DNA from: CAZVRZ01 sp964629965 | Lineage (GTDB): Bacteria > Chloroflexota > Anaerolineae > Anaerolineales > UBA4823 | Assembly (NCBI GenBank): GCA_964629965.1 | Contig: CAZVRZ010000021.1 | Span: 1-48,135 of the forward strand | DNA: 48,135 bases | Direction of reading: 5' to 3' | Shown: positions 16,440-25,714 of the stretch, piece by piece | Numbering within the stretch: the stretch's first letter is position 1 | How the letters are laid out: each line of letters starts with the position of its first letter | Notes under the pieces: model-generated | The model's input: the letters and a program-made list of their open reading frames with translations, nothing else | Databases searched by the model: none | What the model was told of the DNA's origin: nothing | Translations under genes and position numbers: made by a program

Positions 16440-17183
16440 ATGACCATAAAAATTTCCTATCTGACTATCGATGATGCCCCTTCACCTCTCTTTGTCCAAA
16501 AGTTGGATGCTCTTGTCAAACGGGACATCCCGGCGGTCTTTTTCTGCCAGGGGAATTATCTCGAGAAGCTTCCTGAACTGGCTGTAGAAGCCATCCGCCG
16601 AGGCTTTGTGGTCGCCAACCATGCTTACGATCATGCCCATTTCTCCGATCTCAGCCTCGAAGCCTGCCTGGAGCAAATCCGGTATACAGATGATCTGATC
16701 AAGCAGGTCTACCAAACGGCTGGTGTGGCCCGTCCGGCGAGCTATTTCCGTTTTCCTTATGGCGACAAAGGTGATTTGTTGTCCGGCAGAATCGGTGAAG
16801 AGTGTACCAGTGAAGGCGGCGCTCGCAAAAGCGCCCTGCAGGATGCGTTACGCCGGCTTGGATACACGCCGCCCGGTTTTGTTAACATTACCTATGAGTA
16901 TTACCGCCATGCCCGCCTGCATGAAGACGTGGATTGGTATTGGACTTACGATGTGATGGAATGGACGGTACCCCACGAAAAGCCCATGTTTGGCATCGAC
17001 AGTCTGGAAAAGGTGTTGGCGCGCATGGATGAAGATGTACCCGAAGGTCGCCGCGGTCTGAATGACCCTCGTTCAGAAGAGATCATCTTAACGCATGACC
17101 ATGAGCAAACCTCGGAAATGTTTCCGCAAATCCTGGATCGGCTGTTGGAGAAGGGGATAAGCTTTGCTAAGCCGGTTGTTTGA
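16440..17183 (+). CDS. Polysaccharide deacetylase family protein (NodB-like)
   Basis: The 247-residue product shows the NodB homology motifs in order: LTIDDAPSP (motif 1 with the catalytic and metal Asp pair), VANHAYDHAHFSDL (motif 2, H-x3-H metal ligands), YFRFPYGDKG (motif 3, R-x-P-Y-G), and a late ILTHDHEQT segment. Such enzymes remove acetyl groups from N-acetylglucosamine polymers or act on related amides. No signal peptide is present, unlike many chitin or peptidoglycan deacetylases, so a cytoplasmic substrate is likely. ATG 16440 follows GGAG. It converges with the phosphoesterase gene with only 2 bp between stops. Confidence 0.87.
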   Translation: MTIKISYLTIDDAPSPLFVQKLDALVKRDIPAVFFCQGNYLEKLPELAVEAIRRGFVVANHAYDHAHFSDLSLEACLEQIRYTDDLIKQVYQTAGVARPASYFRFPYGDKGDLLSGRIGEECTSEGGARKSALQDALRRLGYTPPGFVNITYEYYRHARLHEDVDWYWTYDVMEWTVPHEKPMFGIDSLEKVLARMDEDVPEGRRGLNDPRSEEIILTHDHEQTSEMFPQILDRLLEKGISFAKPVV

Positions 17184-17185
17184 TG

Positions 17186-18025
17186 TTATGGCTCCTGCTG
17201 CAGATGAACACTCCAGTGAACGCCGGTTTGCAGCATCTTAATGTAAGCCTCTCTCATCCCCGTTCGGGAAAAATCGGGGTAATCTGGCGTTTGCTCTATG
17301 AGAGCCAACGATTCACCGATATCATAACTCACCCGGTAGATCGTAATCGAGAACCCCTCCATCTCATTTTCCTCCAGTAAAACCCAAGAAGGGCGCGGGT
17401 CTCCATCCAACGGCAGTCCTGCACTGCCGGCGTTACAGATCACTCGCGTACCGGACTTTTTATAGAAGGGAATATGGGTGTGCCCACAAAAGAGTACAGA
17501 TAATTTCTGCAAGTCCATCCATTCCAGCAGCTCGTCAAGTTCGTTGGTGGAGATATCTGGAAAAATTCCCTTGCTGTGATAGCTCAGTTCTTGATACTGT
17601 GGTGTGAATTCCGGTTGATACCGATCTTGCGGGAAGAAGCGATCAAAGGGATGATCGTGTACCAGGCAGGTATTATTCCATAAGAGGTGATCGGGGAGCT
17701 GGCGCAGCCATGCCAGGTCTGTTTCAGAGAGACAGTCCCGATACCATTGCAGGATTTCGATCAAGGCAGCAAAAAAGGGTTCATTCCGTCTCGGGTAGAG
17801 CGCCAGGTCTGGGGTCAGTGTGTAATATTCGGCGTTTCCTTTAAGGCAAACCACATTGGGCAAGGCTCTGATCAATTCCACGCAGCCACGCGGATCGATC
17901 CCATTGATGATGTCACCCAACACAAAAATCCGGTTGCACCGGGCAGCCGCAATCTCTTTCAACACTGCGCGCAGCGCAGGTGAATTACCGTGGATATCGG
18001 AGATCAATGCTGTTTTATCAGTCAT
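17186..18025 (-). CDS. Calcineurin-like metallophosphoesterase
   Basis: The 279-residue protein has the ordered motifs of calcineurin-like phosphoesterases: LISDIHGN (D-x-H), FVLGDIINGIDP (GD), CLKGNAEYY (GN-x-E), VHDHPFD and CGHTHIP (GHTH). These coordinate two metal ions. The layout resembles the YfcE/MJ0936-like branch that hydrolyses phosphodiesters or nucleotides. It starts 5 bp after the creatininase-like gene and probably belongs to the same minus-strand transcript, although no functional link is evident. Confidence 0.87.
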   Translation of the reverse strand: MTDKTALISDIHGNSPALRAVLKEIAAARCNRIFVLGDIINGIDPRGCVELIRALPNVVCLKGNAEYYTLTPDLALYPRRNEPFFAALIEILQWYRDCLSETDLAWLRQLPDHLLWNNTCLVHDHPFDRFFPQDRYQPEFTPQYQELSYHSKGIFPDISTNELDELLEWMDLQKLSVLFCGHTHIPFYKKSGTRVICNAGSAGLPLDGDPRPSWVLLEENEMEGFSITIYRVSYDIGESLALIEQTPDYPDFSRTGMREAYIKMLQTGVHWSVHLQQEP

Positions 18026-18029
18026 TTGC

Positions 18030-19187
18030 TCAGGTAGAAGAAGGCGGTTGGTGAGATGAAATGCCTGCCCGTCGCAGACGTCGCTCCCGGCGGCGGGTAT
18101 ACTGTTCGTGGATTTCTCTCACCTGCGCGGCCTTTTCTTCAATAGCGGCTTGCAGCCACAGGCGGCCGTTTTCCACAGTTGCCAGGCTGCCTGCGCCGTA
18201 AGCGCCGGTGGCTGTGTCGTCTTCCCAGGGTGGATTGGCTATCAGTGCGCCGCCTTCGACCCAATCCATGTAATACGAAGGTGTCGAGATAAAATCTATC
18301 TCGTCAACCACTCGTTCCATGTGCGCCAGGTCCGGATGCAATGCCAGGATGATGGATGTCTCCAACTCGCAGGCATGACCCATGCCGCCAATGCCTGAGC
18401 GGCGGCGACTTTGCAGCGCTTCAATACCCTGTGGGCTGGATAGATAAAGGAAAGTGGTGGCGCAGAAAATGTACGGATAGCGTTCCCCGGCGTACTTGAC
18501 CACGTTGGTCAGGAAAGAACAGTTGCCGCCATGGCCGCTGAGTAGAAAGAAGCGTTCAAAACCGCGCCAGACCAACGTATCCACTGTGCTCAGAAAGAAA
18601 TCCTCGAAGGCGCGTCCACCGGCGTTGAGCGTGCCGGCATAACTGGAGCGGTGTGTGCTGACCCCGTAGGGCATGACTGGCAGTGTTACGGCCAGGCTGG
18701 GGATGGCCGCGGCAGTTCCCTGGCCGATGGCAGCGATGATCAATGTATCGGTAGATAACGGCAGATGGTGGGCGTGCTGTTCGGTGTGTCCGATGGGGAT
18801 CACCACCACTTTGCTGCGATCCGCCTCCAGTGGGAAGAATGCCGGCCTGAGGGCAGTAGATGTGGGCAAAGCCATCTGGGCGGCTCCCAGGTTCAGCTTG
18901 ACCTCCTGCGGGGTGAGAGCGTAAAGATTGGAGAAGCCATCATCGCGCAGGCTGTCAAGCAGATTCGTCACATACGCTGCCAGCACAGGTTCTGGCAGGG
19001 GAAGTGAGCTTCTACACCAGCCGTAAGGCAGAGGAGGCAGTAGGCCGCACTGCGGCGGATTGCCTAGCGCGCTTGCCAGCCGTTCCAGCGGGAAACCTGT
19101 TCCCAATGGGAGTACCAGCGGGGTGTGGCGCGGCAGGGCTGCGACTTCAGGCCAGGTCAGGTTTTCGTAGGCAAAGAATTCCGTCAT
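18030..19187 (-). CDS. Creatininase-family amidohydrolase
   Basis: A 385-residue protein with the creatininase fold signature: PIGHTEQHAHHLPLSTDTLI (metal-binding acid and His), then HGGNCSF and GGMGHACELETS. Family members are zinc or manganese amidohydrolases acting on cyclic amides such as creatinine, or in cofactor biosynthesis (MftE, ArfB). The ~110-residue N-terminal extension before the creatininase core is longer than usual. The start ATG (19187) shares one base with the stop of the peptidase gene (TGATG), indicating translational coupling. A joint role in peptide or cyclic peptide breakdown is an inference from that pairing. Confidence 0.85.
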   Translation of the reverse strand: MTEFFAYENLTWPEVAALPRHTPLVLPLGTGFPLERLASALGNPPQCGLLPPLPYGWCRSSLPLPEPVLAAYVTNLLDSLRDDGFSNLYALTPQEVKLNLGAAQMALPTSTALRPAFFPLEADRSKVVVIPIGHTEQHAHHLPLSTDTLIIAAIGQGTAAAIPSLAVTLPVMPYGVSTHRSSYAGTLNAGGRAFEDFFLSTVDTLVWRGFERFFLLSGHGGNCSFLTNVVKYAGERYPYIFCATTFLYLSSPQGIEALQSRRRSGIGGMGHACELETSIILALHPDLAHMERVVDEIDFISTPSYYMDWVEGGALIANPPWEDDTATGAYGAGSLATVENGRLWLQAAIEEKAAQVREIHEQYTRRRERRLRRAGISSHQPPSST

Positions 19188-21055
19188 CACGTATTTCCTC
19201 GGGGCAATAGATACCAGTCCAGGAAGCGTTCCGTCCTGGTATAGGCGTCCAGTTGGTTGGCGGGATGCAGAAAACCATGCCCTTCATTGGCGTAGGTTTT
19301 GTATTCGAAGGTCTTGCCGGCCGAGCGCAGCGCCTCGACCAGTTCTTCCGATGCTTGAGGCGGAACCACATCGTCCAGCAGGCCGTGCATCAGCAGCAGC
19401 GGGCTGCGGATATCTTGCACCTGGTGGATCGGCGAGCCATCTAAGTAAACCTGGCGATTGCGTTCCGGGTGATCGAGGAACATCTGCGAGTATAAGCGCA
19501 GGTGGCGGTTGCTCTGCGCCCAAGTGCTGGTCAAATTTGCATCGCCGTAACGGCTCACTCCGCAGGCAAAGCGGTATTCCGGGTCACGCGCCAGGCAGCA
19601 GATTGCCAGATAGCCTCCATAACTGCTGCCGTAGATTGCCAGCCGCGCCGGGTCGATGCCTTCTATTTGGCTGAGATAACGGGCGCCTACCAGGCAGTCT
19701 TGCACATCCCCCTGTCCCCATTGATTGTAATTCAGACGCTCGTAGTCGCGGCCGTAACCGACGCTGCCGCGGTAATTGACTGCCAGGCAGGTATAACCTT
19801 TGGCCAGCATGTATTGGACAAATCCATCCCATTCATAAATGTGTTGCACGGACGGCCCGCCATGGGGGTAGAGGATACCGGCGCCGTTGGGATGCTTGGG
19901 GCGGAACAACAGGGCGGGCACATTGACATCATCGCTGCTGGTGTAGCTGACCGTTTCTGGCATAAGCAATGACTGCTGCTCCAATGCGGGAGGAGTGACC
20001 TGGGTGAGCCGGGTTTCCTTGCCGGAGGGCAGATCGATGCGGTAAAGTTCTGGAAACTGGGAAGGCGTTTCATATTCAATCGTGAGAAAATCGCCGCTTG
20101 GCGACCAATTGGGGCGGGTATGGCAGCCATGCCCTGCGCGCAGCGTTTCGATATTCCCCGTGCTAACATCGATCATTGCCAGTTCATACCGTCCGCTCCG
20201 GTTGGCTGTGCAGGCCAATCTGCTCCCGTCTGGAGACCAGGTGATACTGCCCAGGCTGCAGCCGCAGTGTGTCAGTTGATGTACTTTTCCTGTTGCCAGG
20301 TAAGCCAGCCAAAGTTCATAAAAACCGGTTACCTGCGAGAGAAAAGCGAGGATGCGGCCATTGGGCGACCAGCGAGGGGTGTGGCTAAAAACGCCGGGCC
20401 GGCTGAAGATCTTGGAAGTAACGCCGTCTGAGATGTTGATCAGGTGAATATCCAGCCGGTTTAGATCTTTGAATGGTCGATAAACGTAAGCCAGGCGCTG
20501 GCCATCCGGAGCGGGCTGGGGGTCCCACGCGTCGCCATCCGGGTGAGCGGTGAGGGCGCGCGGCCATGCTCCCTCCCGATCGGTGAGTAGTAGTTGGTCT
20601 GCGCCATAACGCTCGATGCTCACCACCAATCCCTGGCTGTCGGGCATCCACTTTGGCGTGGAAGCCGAAGCGGCGAAATCGCTGATCTGGCGCGGCAGGC
20701 CTCCGGCCTCCAGGTCTGCCACAACCACATGCTCTTTTTGCCGGAAAGCGAGCCAGCGGCTGTCGGGAGACCAACAAGGAGTTTCATCTTCCCAATAGGG
20801 GGTCAACTCGCGCTCAAAAGAAATGCGCCGCGGCCAACCGCCTTCAGCGGGTATCCAATAGACATCTGATTGGTCGTCGCGATCCCAAATGAACGCAACT
20901 CGCTTGCCGTCAGGCGACAGGCTGTGATTGCGCACCCGGCCAAGCGCGGTGAGCAGTGCCAGGTTCCAGCCGGGCGGCGGCTTGCGATCGGGCCTTTCTA
21001 GTGAAGGCCAGCCGCTGCGCTCGTATTTTTCGGAAAGTTCAATCGTGTCGTTCAT
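19187..21055 (-). CDS. S9-family prolyl oligopeptidase-like serine peptidase
   Basis: From ATG 21055 the protein is 622 residues. The N-terminal ~350 residues form a TolB/WD-like beta-propeller with repeated SPDG-type blades (LSPDGKRVAFIWD, WSPDSRWLAF, WSPNGRILAF, WSPDGSRLACT). The C-terminal alpha/beta-hydrolase domain has the nucleophile motif GSSYGG (Ser 478), an acid in GLLDDVVPP (Asp 561 or 562) and His 593 in NEGHGF. It cleaves short peptides or related acyl compounds, and the propeller restricts access. No signal peptide is seen, so it is cytoplasmic. ATG 21055 is preferred because the upstream extension looks non-coding. Confidence 0.92.
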   Translation of the reverse strand: MNDTIELSEKYERSGWPSLERPDRKPPPGWNLALLTALGRVRNHSLSPDGKRVAFIWDRDDQSDVYWIPAEGGWPRRISFERELTPYWEDETPCWSPDSRWLAFRQKEHVVVADLEAGGLPRQISDFAASASTPKWMPDSQGLVVSIERYGADQLLLTDREGAWPRALTAHPDGDAWDPQPAPDGQRLAYVYRPFKDLNRLDIHLINISDGVTSKIFSRPGVFSHTPRWSPNGRILAFLSQVTGFYELWLAYLATGKVHQLTHCGCSLGSITWSPDGSRLACTANRSGRYELAMIDVSTGNIETLRAGHGCHTRPNWSPSGDFLTIEYETPSQFPELYRIDLPSGKETRLTQVTPPALEQQSLLMPETVSYTSSDDVNVPALLFRPKHPNGAGILYPHGGPSVQHIYEWDGFVQYMLAKGYTCLAVNYRGSVGYGRDYERLNYNQWGQGDVQDCLVGARYLSQIEGIDPARLAIYGSSYGGYLAICCLARDPEYRFACGVSRYGDANLTSTWAQSNRHLRLYSQMFLDHPERNRQVYLDGSPIHQVQDIRSPLLLMHGLLDDVVPPQASEELVEALRSAGKTFEYKTYANEGHGFLHPANQLDAYTRTERFLDWYLLPRGNT

Positions 21056-21104
21056 ATCGCATACTCTTTTTGATTTTCTCAAACATAACGATTGTGGCTT
21101 CCCA

Positions 21105-21134
21105 AGTATAGCCTGAAAATGGAGGAATTGGGAA
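21105..21134 (-). promoter_or_regulatory. Possible promoter of the peptidase operon
   Basis: On the minus strand TTCCCA (21134-21129) and TATACT (21110-21105) are 18 bp apart, ~50 bp before the peptidase start. The -35 match is partial. The same ~270-bp divergent region holds TATAAT at 21229-21234 on the plus strand, possibly for the first MttB-like gene. Confidence 0.35.
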
Positions 21135-21267
21135 TGGTGGTAGTACATGGCACTGCCAACATTCCATATTTCATCGAAAGTGATTTCTGTTAAAGCGAGA
21201 ATCGCCCATACAATTCATGGGGTTATTGTATAATAGAGAATATTAACCGGGCAGCTGTCAGCAAGTC

Positions 21268-22794
21268 TTGGTTTTTATAGAACGTACGCCTCTATATTTG
21301 CATCGAAGGCAAGGAGTAACAATCGAAAAAATCGTGCCACCGAAAGTGGAACTCCTTTCCAGTGAGTTGATCCAGCGCATTCGGGATGAAGCCTGTCAAT
21401 TATTGCTCGAGCCAGGCGTCAAGGTACAGTCATCTGAGGCGCGTCAGTTGTTGGCAGAAGCCGGCGCACGGGTTGACGAAACCCGTGATGTGGTGAAAAT
21501 ACCAGAAACTGTGATATGGCAGGCGGTCGAAAGCGCCCCACACAGTTTTTTCTTGTATGATCGCCAGGGAAAACCGGCGGTTACGTATGGGGGCGATGTA
21601 GTTCAATTCGATCCTGGTTCATCGGGGGTGCATGTTCTAGATCCGCTCACCCTTGAGCATAAACCTTCTCAAACTCCAGATCTGGTCCAATTGGTGAAAG
21701 TTGTTGAAATGCTGGCGCAGTACGATGCCCAGTCTACTGCTATTGTGTGTAACGAGATCCCCAAAATGATCGGCGATCTCTACCGGTTGTATATTGTGCT
21801 CTTATTTTCCAGCAAACCAGTGGTTACCGGAGCTTTTTCGATCCAAACGCTGCCCACCATGTTCGACATGCTGGCAATATTTGCCGATGGGCGCCAAGCT
21901 TTGGCGCAAAAGCCCCAGGCCATATTCGATGTGTGCCCCTCACCGCCTTTGATTTGGAGCGAGTTTGGCGCTCAAAACCTGATCGAGTTGGCGCGCGCTG
22001 GAGTCCCGGCGGAATTGGTATCCATGCCCTTGGCAGGCGCTACTGCCCCGGTCACTTTGCTTGGTTCCATCACCCAACATGCCGCTGAAACCCTGAGCGG
22101 CATTGCGATCCACCAACTGGCAAAGCCGGGTTCGCCGGTGGTTTGGGGGGGCGCGCCAGCCATCTTCGATATGCAGCGTGGTACAACGCCCATGGGCGCC
22201 ATCGAAACGGCCATGATCGATGTGGCTTATGCTCAGGTTGGTAAATCTTTGGGCCTGCCAACCCATGCTTATTTGGGCGCCAGTGATGCGAAACGGGTAG
22301 ATGCCCAGGCCGGCCTGGAGAGCGGCATCACCACACTGCTGGGCGCGTTGGCCGGGATCAATATGATCTCTGGCGCCGGTATGTTGGATTTCCTGGCTTG
22401 CCAGAGTCTTGAAAAACTGGTAATAGACGCCGAAGCGATTGCGATGACAAAGCGCCTGATCAGCGGTATTGCTGAGCTTACGCCCAGCCTGGCAACTTCT
22501 TTCTTCACAGGGATTGATTTCAAGGGTGATTTTCTTAAGCAGAGGCTCACTCGTGAGCTGTTCAAAAAGGAACAGCACCTGCCATCGCCTGTGATCGACC
22601 GCGATTCGCTGCGCGGCTGGCAGCATTCTGGCAGCCTGGATGCCTTTGAGCGCGCCCGATTGTATACCCAACAGCTTCTACGCGAATATCATCGTCCTAA
22701 CCTGGAGGTAGAAAAAGAAAACGAATTGCACGCTATGGTGGCAGCCGCAGCTCGTTCGGTGGGGTTCGAACGATTGCCGGAATTAGCTGGTTGA
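21268..22794 (+). CDS. MttB-family methyltransferase, non-pyrrolysine type (copy 1)
   Basis: The protein is 508 residues from TTG 21268 and resembles the trimethylamine methyltransferase (MttB) superfamily. Typical segments are LSSELIQRIRDEA, FDPGSSGVHVLDP, PLAGATAPVTLLGSITQHA and PGSPVVWGGAPA. There is no in-frame UAG, so it is not a pyrrolysine enzyme. Characterised non-pyrrolysine members demethylate quaternary amines such as glycine betaine and pass the methyl group to a corrinoid protein. The start is unclear: AAGGAG at 21311-21316 is spaced for an ATC codon at 21322, which is where the family's N-terminus would begin. A peptide-type ABC importer follows, and a second MttB homologue lies after it. 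Confidence 0.85.
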   Translation: MVFIERTPLYLHRRQGVTIEKIVPPKVELLSSELIQRIRDEACQLLLEPGVKVQSSEARQLLAEAGARVDETRDVVKIPETVIWQAVESAPHSFFLYDRQGKPAVTYGGDVVQFDPGSSGVHVLDPLTLEHKPSQTPDLVQLVKVVEMLAQYDAQSTAIVCNEIPKMIGDLYRLYIVLLFSSKPVVTGAFSIQTLPTMFDMLAIFADGRQALAQKPQAIFDVCPSPPLIWSEFGAQNLIELARAGVPAELVSMPLAGATAPVTLLGSITQHAAETLSGIAIHQLAKPGSPVVWGGAPAIFDMQRGTTPMGAIETAMIDVAYAQVGKSLGLPTHAYLGASDAKRVDAQAGLESGITTLLGALAGINMISGAGMLDFLACQSLEKLVIDAEAIAMTKRLISGIAELTPSLATSFFTGIDFKGDFLKQRLTRELFKKEQHLPSPVIDRDSLRGWQHSGSLDAFERARLYTQQLLREYHRPNLEVEKENELHAMVAAAARSVGFERLPELAG

Positions 22795-22879
22795 TCAGTG
22801 ATATTTACTGCAGATTTTTTCTGTGTTTCAGCCCGTCTGCAAAGCCGGGAAATTTTTTCGCAATAAGAGGAGAGGAAAC

Positions 22880-24598
22880 ATGCAACCCAAGAAGTTCGTA
22901 TTTCGTATTGTAACCATCGTAACCTTGCTGGGTATCCTGTTGAGTGCCTGCCAGGTGCTGCCGACTGCTGAGCAAACGGCTGTGCCGACCACGGCGCCCA
23001 CCTTGGCTGCTCCGCAAGCAGTTCCGACAGCCACCAAGCCTGCCGAGCGAAAAGTGGCCACTTTGATCTTCACCCAGGAATTTGACAACCTGGCCCCTCT
23101 GTACACGGATATGTGGTTCTCCTGGACCACATGGCAGATGTTCTTGCATTGGGCCTGGGAATTTGATGAGAAAAATGAGCCTTTCCCGCGCCTGGTCGCC
23201 GAGATACCCAGTGCAGAGAATGGCGGTCTCCAGGAAGAAGGCCGGATCATTACCATGAAGCTGCGCGATGACATCAAATGGTCTGATGGCACTCCGATGA
23301 CCGCTGATGATTTTGTCTTTACTTGGGAAATGGCCGTTAGCCCGAATAATGCGGTCACTTCTTCTTATCCGTACGATATGATCGAAAAAGTGGAAGCGCC
23401 CGACCCTCAAACGGTGGTGGTGACATTCACGGACCCATTTGCTCCCTGGCTGGCTACGCTTTGGCATGGCATCTTGCCTGCCCATGTTCTGCGACCGGTA
23501 TTCGAAACAGATGGAACGCTTAATAATGCAGAATGGCTGCGCAAACCTACCGTAGGCTGCGGGCCATATGTATTTGTCGAATGGGAATCCGGCAGTTATG
23601 CCCGCTTCGTTCGAAATGAGAATTACTGGGGTGCGCGCCCGGTTCTGGATGAGATTTTTATCCGCTTTGTGCCCGATGATGCTTCGCAGGTGGCAGCCTT
23701 GCAGGCGGGCGACGGAGACCTGGGAACATTCATCGCGTATAGTGATGTGCCTACTTTGAAAGACGCCGGTCTTACCATCACGGTGGAGCCTTCTGGCTAT
23801 AACGAGTGGCTGTTCTTCTTGATCAGTGAGGAGAGAGGTCACCCGGCAATGCTGGATGTTAAGGTACGTAAAGCCATTGCGCTGGCAATTGATCGCGAGG
23901 CCATTAACCGCGATTTGCTGTTAGGACTTACCAAAGCGCCTGCCAGCTTTTGGGATGCTCTGCCTTTCTATAACGATCCCCCGCTTTCAAATTATCCCTA
24001 TGACCCGGCAGAGGCCAAGCGTTTATTGGATGAAGCTGGTTGGGTTGACAGCAACGGGGATGGAACCCGTGACAAAGATGGCGTCGAGCTGGAATTAGAC
24101 TATGGCACCACCATCCGTGAAATTCGCCAGGATGCCCAGGCGGTTATTCAGCAGCAGTTATCTGAGATCGGCGTCAAGGTGAATATCCTCAGCGCAGATG
24201 GCGATGTGTATTTCGCTTCGTATGGTGAGGGCGGCCCGGCTGCAATAGGCGAATACGATATCCAGGAGTGGTCGGATGGCCCGCTGTTCCCTGACGCCGA
24301 CCTTTACTACTGGCTGTGCAGCGAAATCCCAAGTGATGAGTATCCCTCGGGATCGAACTGGTTTTACGTGTGCGACGAAGAGCTTGATGGGTTGATCCAA
24401 CAACAGGCCTCGCAGGTAGATGCAAATGAACGTCAGAAAACGATCTCACAGATCAATCAGCTTTTCTACGAAAAGGTTTACATTTTGGGCTTGTGGCAGG
24501 ATCCGGATGTCTATGCGGTTAGCCCTCGCTTGAAGAATGTCAAATTCTCTGGCGTGACGATGTTCTACAACATTGGTGAATGGGACATCCAACCGTAG
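22880..24598 (+). CDS. Dpp/Opp-type ABC transporter substrate-binding lipoprotein
   Basis: From ATG 22880 the protein has 572 residues. A lipoprotein signal peptide ends in LLSAC (Cys 24), followed by a Thr/Pro/Ala linker and the SBP_bac_5 fold (MKLRDDIKWSDGTPMTADDF, VGCGPYVFVEW, VRKAIALAIDREAINRDLL, YPYDPAEAKRLLDEAGW). It captures a peptide, amine or other small ligand outside the membrane and delivers it to the permeases that follow. DSNGDGTRDKDG is a frequent family loop. GAGGAGAGG precedes the ATG. A stable hairpin after the stop may let this gene be expressed above the permeases. The MttB neighbours suggest a methylated amine or betaine, but SBP sequence alone cannot prove this. Confidence 0.92.
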   Translation: MQPKKFVFRIVTIVTLLGILLSACQVLPTAEQTAVPTTAPTLAAPQAVPTATKPAERKVATLIFTQEFDNLAPLYTDMWFSWTTWQMFLHWAWEFDEKNEPFPRLVAEIPSAENGGLQEEGRIITMKLRDDIKWSDGTPMTADDFVFTWEMAVSPNNAVTSSYPYDMIEKVEAPDPQTVVVTFTDPFAPWLATLWHGILPAHVLRPVFETDGTLNNAEWLRKPTVGCGPYVFVEWESGSYARFVRNENYWGARPVLDEIFIRFVPDDASQVAALQAGDGDLGTFIAYSDVPTLKDAGLTITVEPSGYNEWLFFLISEERGHPAMLDVKVRKAIALAIDREAINRDLLLGLTKAPASFWDALPFYNDPPLSNYPYDPAEAKRLLDEAGWVDSNGDGTRDKDGVELELDYGTTIREIRQDAQAVIQQQLSEIGVKVNILSADGDVYFASYGEGGPAAIGEYDIQEWSDGPLFPDADLYYWLCSEIPSDEYPSGSNWFYVCDEELDGLIQQQASQVDANERQKTISQINQLFYEKVYILGLWQDPDVYAVSPRLKNVKFSGVTMFYNIGEWDIQP

Positions 24599-24627
24599 CT
24601 GCTTCCGTAGCTGAAGTTTACTGATCC

Positions 24628-24656
24628 GGGTGGGCCGGGCAATCTCCGGTCCACCC
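24628..24656 (+). promoter_or_regulatory. Intercistronic hairpin between binding protein and permease genes
   Basis: GGGTGGGCCGG (24628-24638) pairs with CCGGTCCACCC (24646-24656) with one G-U pair and a 7-nt loop. No T run follows, so it is not an intrinsic terminator. Such stem-loops after binding-protein genes protect the upstream mRNA and raise binding-protein levels relative to the permeases. Confidence 0.6.
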
Positions 24657-24669
24657 CTAGGAAGATAAG

Positions 24670-25707
24670 ATGGGTCGATATATCCTGAAACGATTTTTGC
24701 AAGGTATCCCGCTGCTGCTTTTTATCAGCATTATTTTGTTTGTGCTGATGATGAACATGGGAGACCCGGTCGCCACCATGGGTGGCAGGCGCGTGACGCG
24801 TGCTTCTGATTATGAGCGGCTGCGGCGCCAGTTGGGACTGGATAAGCCAATTTATATTCAATATTTATATTGGCTGATCGGGAATGATTGGACGATGGCT
24901 GATCTGGATGGTGATGGTGTGGCTGAGACGCGCGGCACGCGCTTAGGTGTTCTGCGCGGCGATTTCGGCGTCTCGCTGGTTAATCGAGGCCAGCCCGTCA
25001 TGGAAGTGATCGGTGAACGTTTACCCAATACGCTTTTGTTAATGATCGCTTCAGAGATTGTGATTATCTTTGGTGCCTTGCTGGTGGGCATTTATTCTGC
25101 CTTGCGCCAGTATACGCTTCTTGACCATCTTATCACCGCCTTGACGTTCATTGGCTATTCGATGCCAATTTTCTTTGTTGCCCTGATCACGATGTATATC
25201 TTTGCAGTATTATTTAAGAAGTGGGGGTTGCCCTATCTGCCAACCGTTGGGATGTTCGATCCGCAGGTTGGGAAAACGCCCTGGCAGGTTTTTATCCACA
25301 TGATCCTGCCGGTTTTTAGTATCTCCATTATCAGTTTCGCTGCCTACAGCCGGTATATCCGCAGTACGATGCTCGAAGTGATGAGCCAGGATTACATCCG
25401 CACCGCCAAGTCGAAAGGCCTGCCGCGCCGCGAAGTGGTTTTTATCCATGCGCTTAAAAATGCATCTTTACCTATTGTCACCGTAGTGGGGCTCGACCTG
25501 CCGCTCTTATTGGGCGGTGCGGTGGTGACCGAGCGTATTTTTGCCTGGCCTGGTATGGGACGTTTGTTCCTGGATCATGTCTCGCGCTCTGATCTGCCCG
25601 TGGTAATGGGTATACTCATGTTGATCGCGGTGGCCGTGGTGGTTTTTCAGATATTGACCGATGTTGTTTACGCGTGGCTTGATCCACGTATCCGCTATCA
25701 AAAGTAG
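24670..25707 (+). CDS. ABC transporter permease, DppB-like
   Basis: The 345-residue protein opens with MGRYILKRFLQGIPLLLFIS, the conserved first transmembrane helix of DppB/OppB permeases. It carries the EAA coupling loop (YIRTAKSKGLPRREVVFIHA) that contacts the ATPase, and about six membrane segments. The extracytoplasmic loop after the first helix contains DLDGDGVAETRG, a D-x-D-G-D-G pattern like a calcium-binding loop that is not part of textbook DppB. It forms the channel together with the second permease. Confidence 0.93.
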   Translation: MGRYILKRFLQGIPLLLFISIILFVLMMNMGDPVATMGGRRVTRASDYERLRRQLGLDKPIYIQYLYWLIGNDWTMADLDGDGVAETRGTRLGVLRGDFGVSLVNRGQPVMEVIGERLPNTLLLMIASEIVIIFGALLVGIYSALRQYTLLDHLITALTFIGYSMPIFFVALITMYIFAVLFKKWGLPYLPTVGMFDPQVGKTPWQVFIHMILPVFSISIISFAAYSRYIRSTMLEVMSQDYIRTAKSKGLPRREVVFIHALKNASLPIVTVVGLDLPLLLGGAVVTERIFAWPGMGRLFLDHVSRSDLPVVMGILMLIAVAVVVFQILTDVVYAWLDPRIRYQK

Positions 25708-25714
25708 GTATTTC

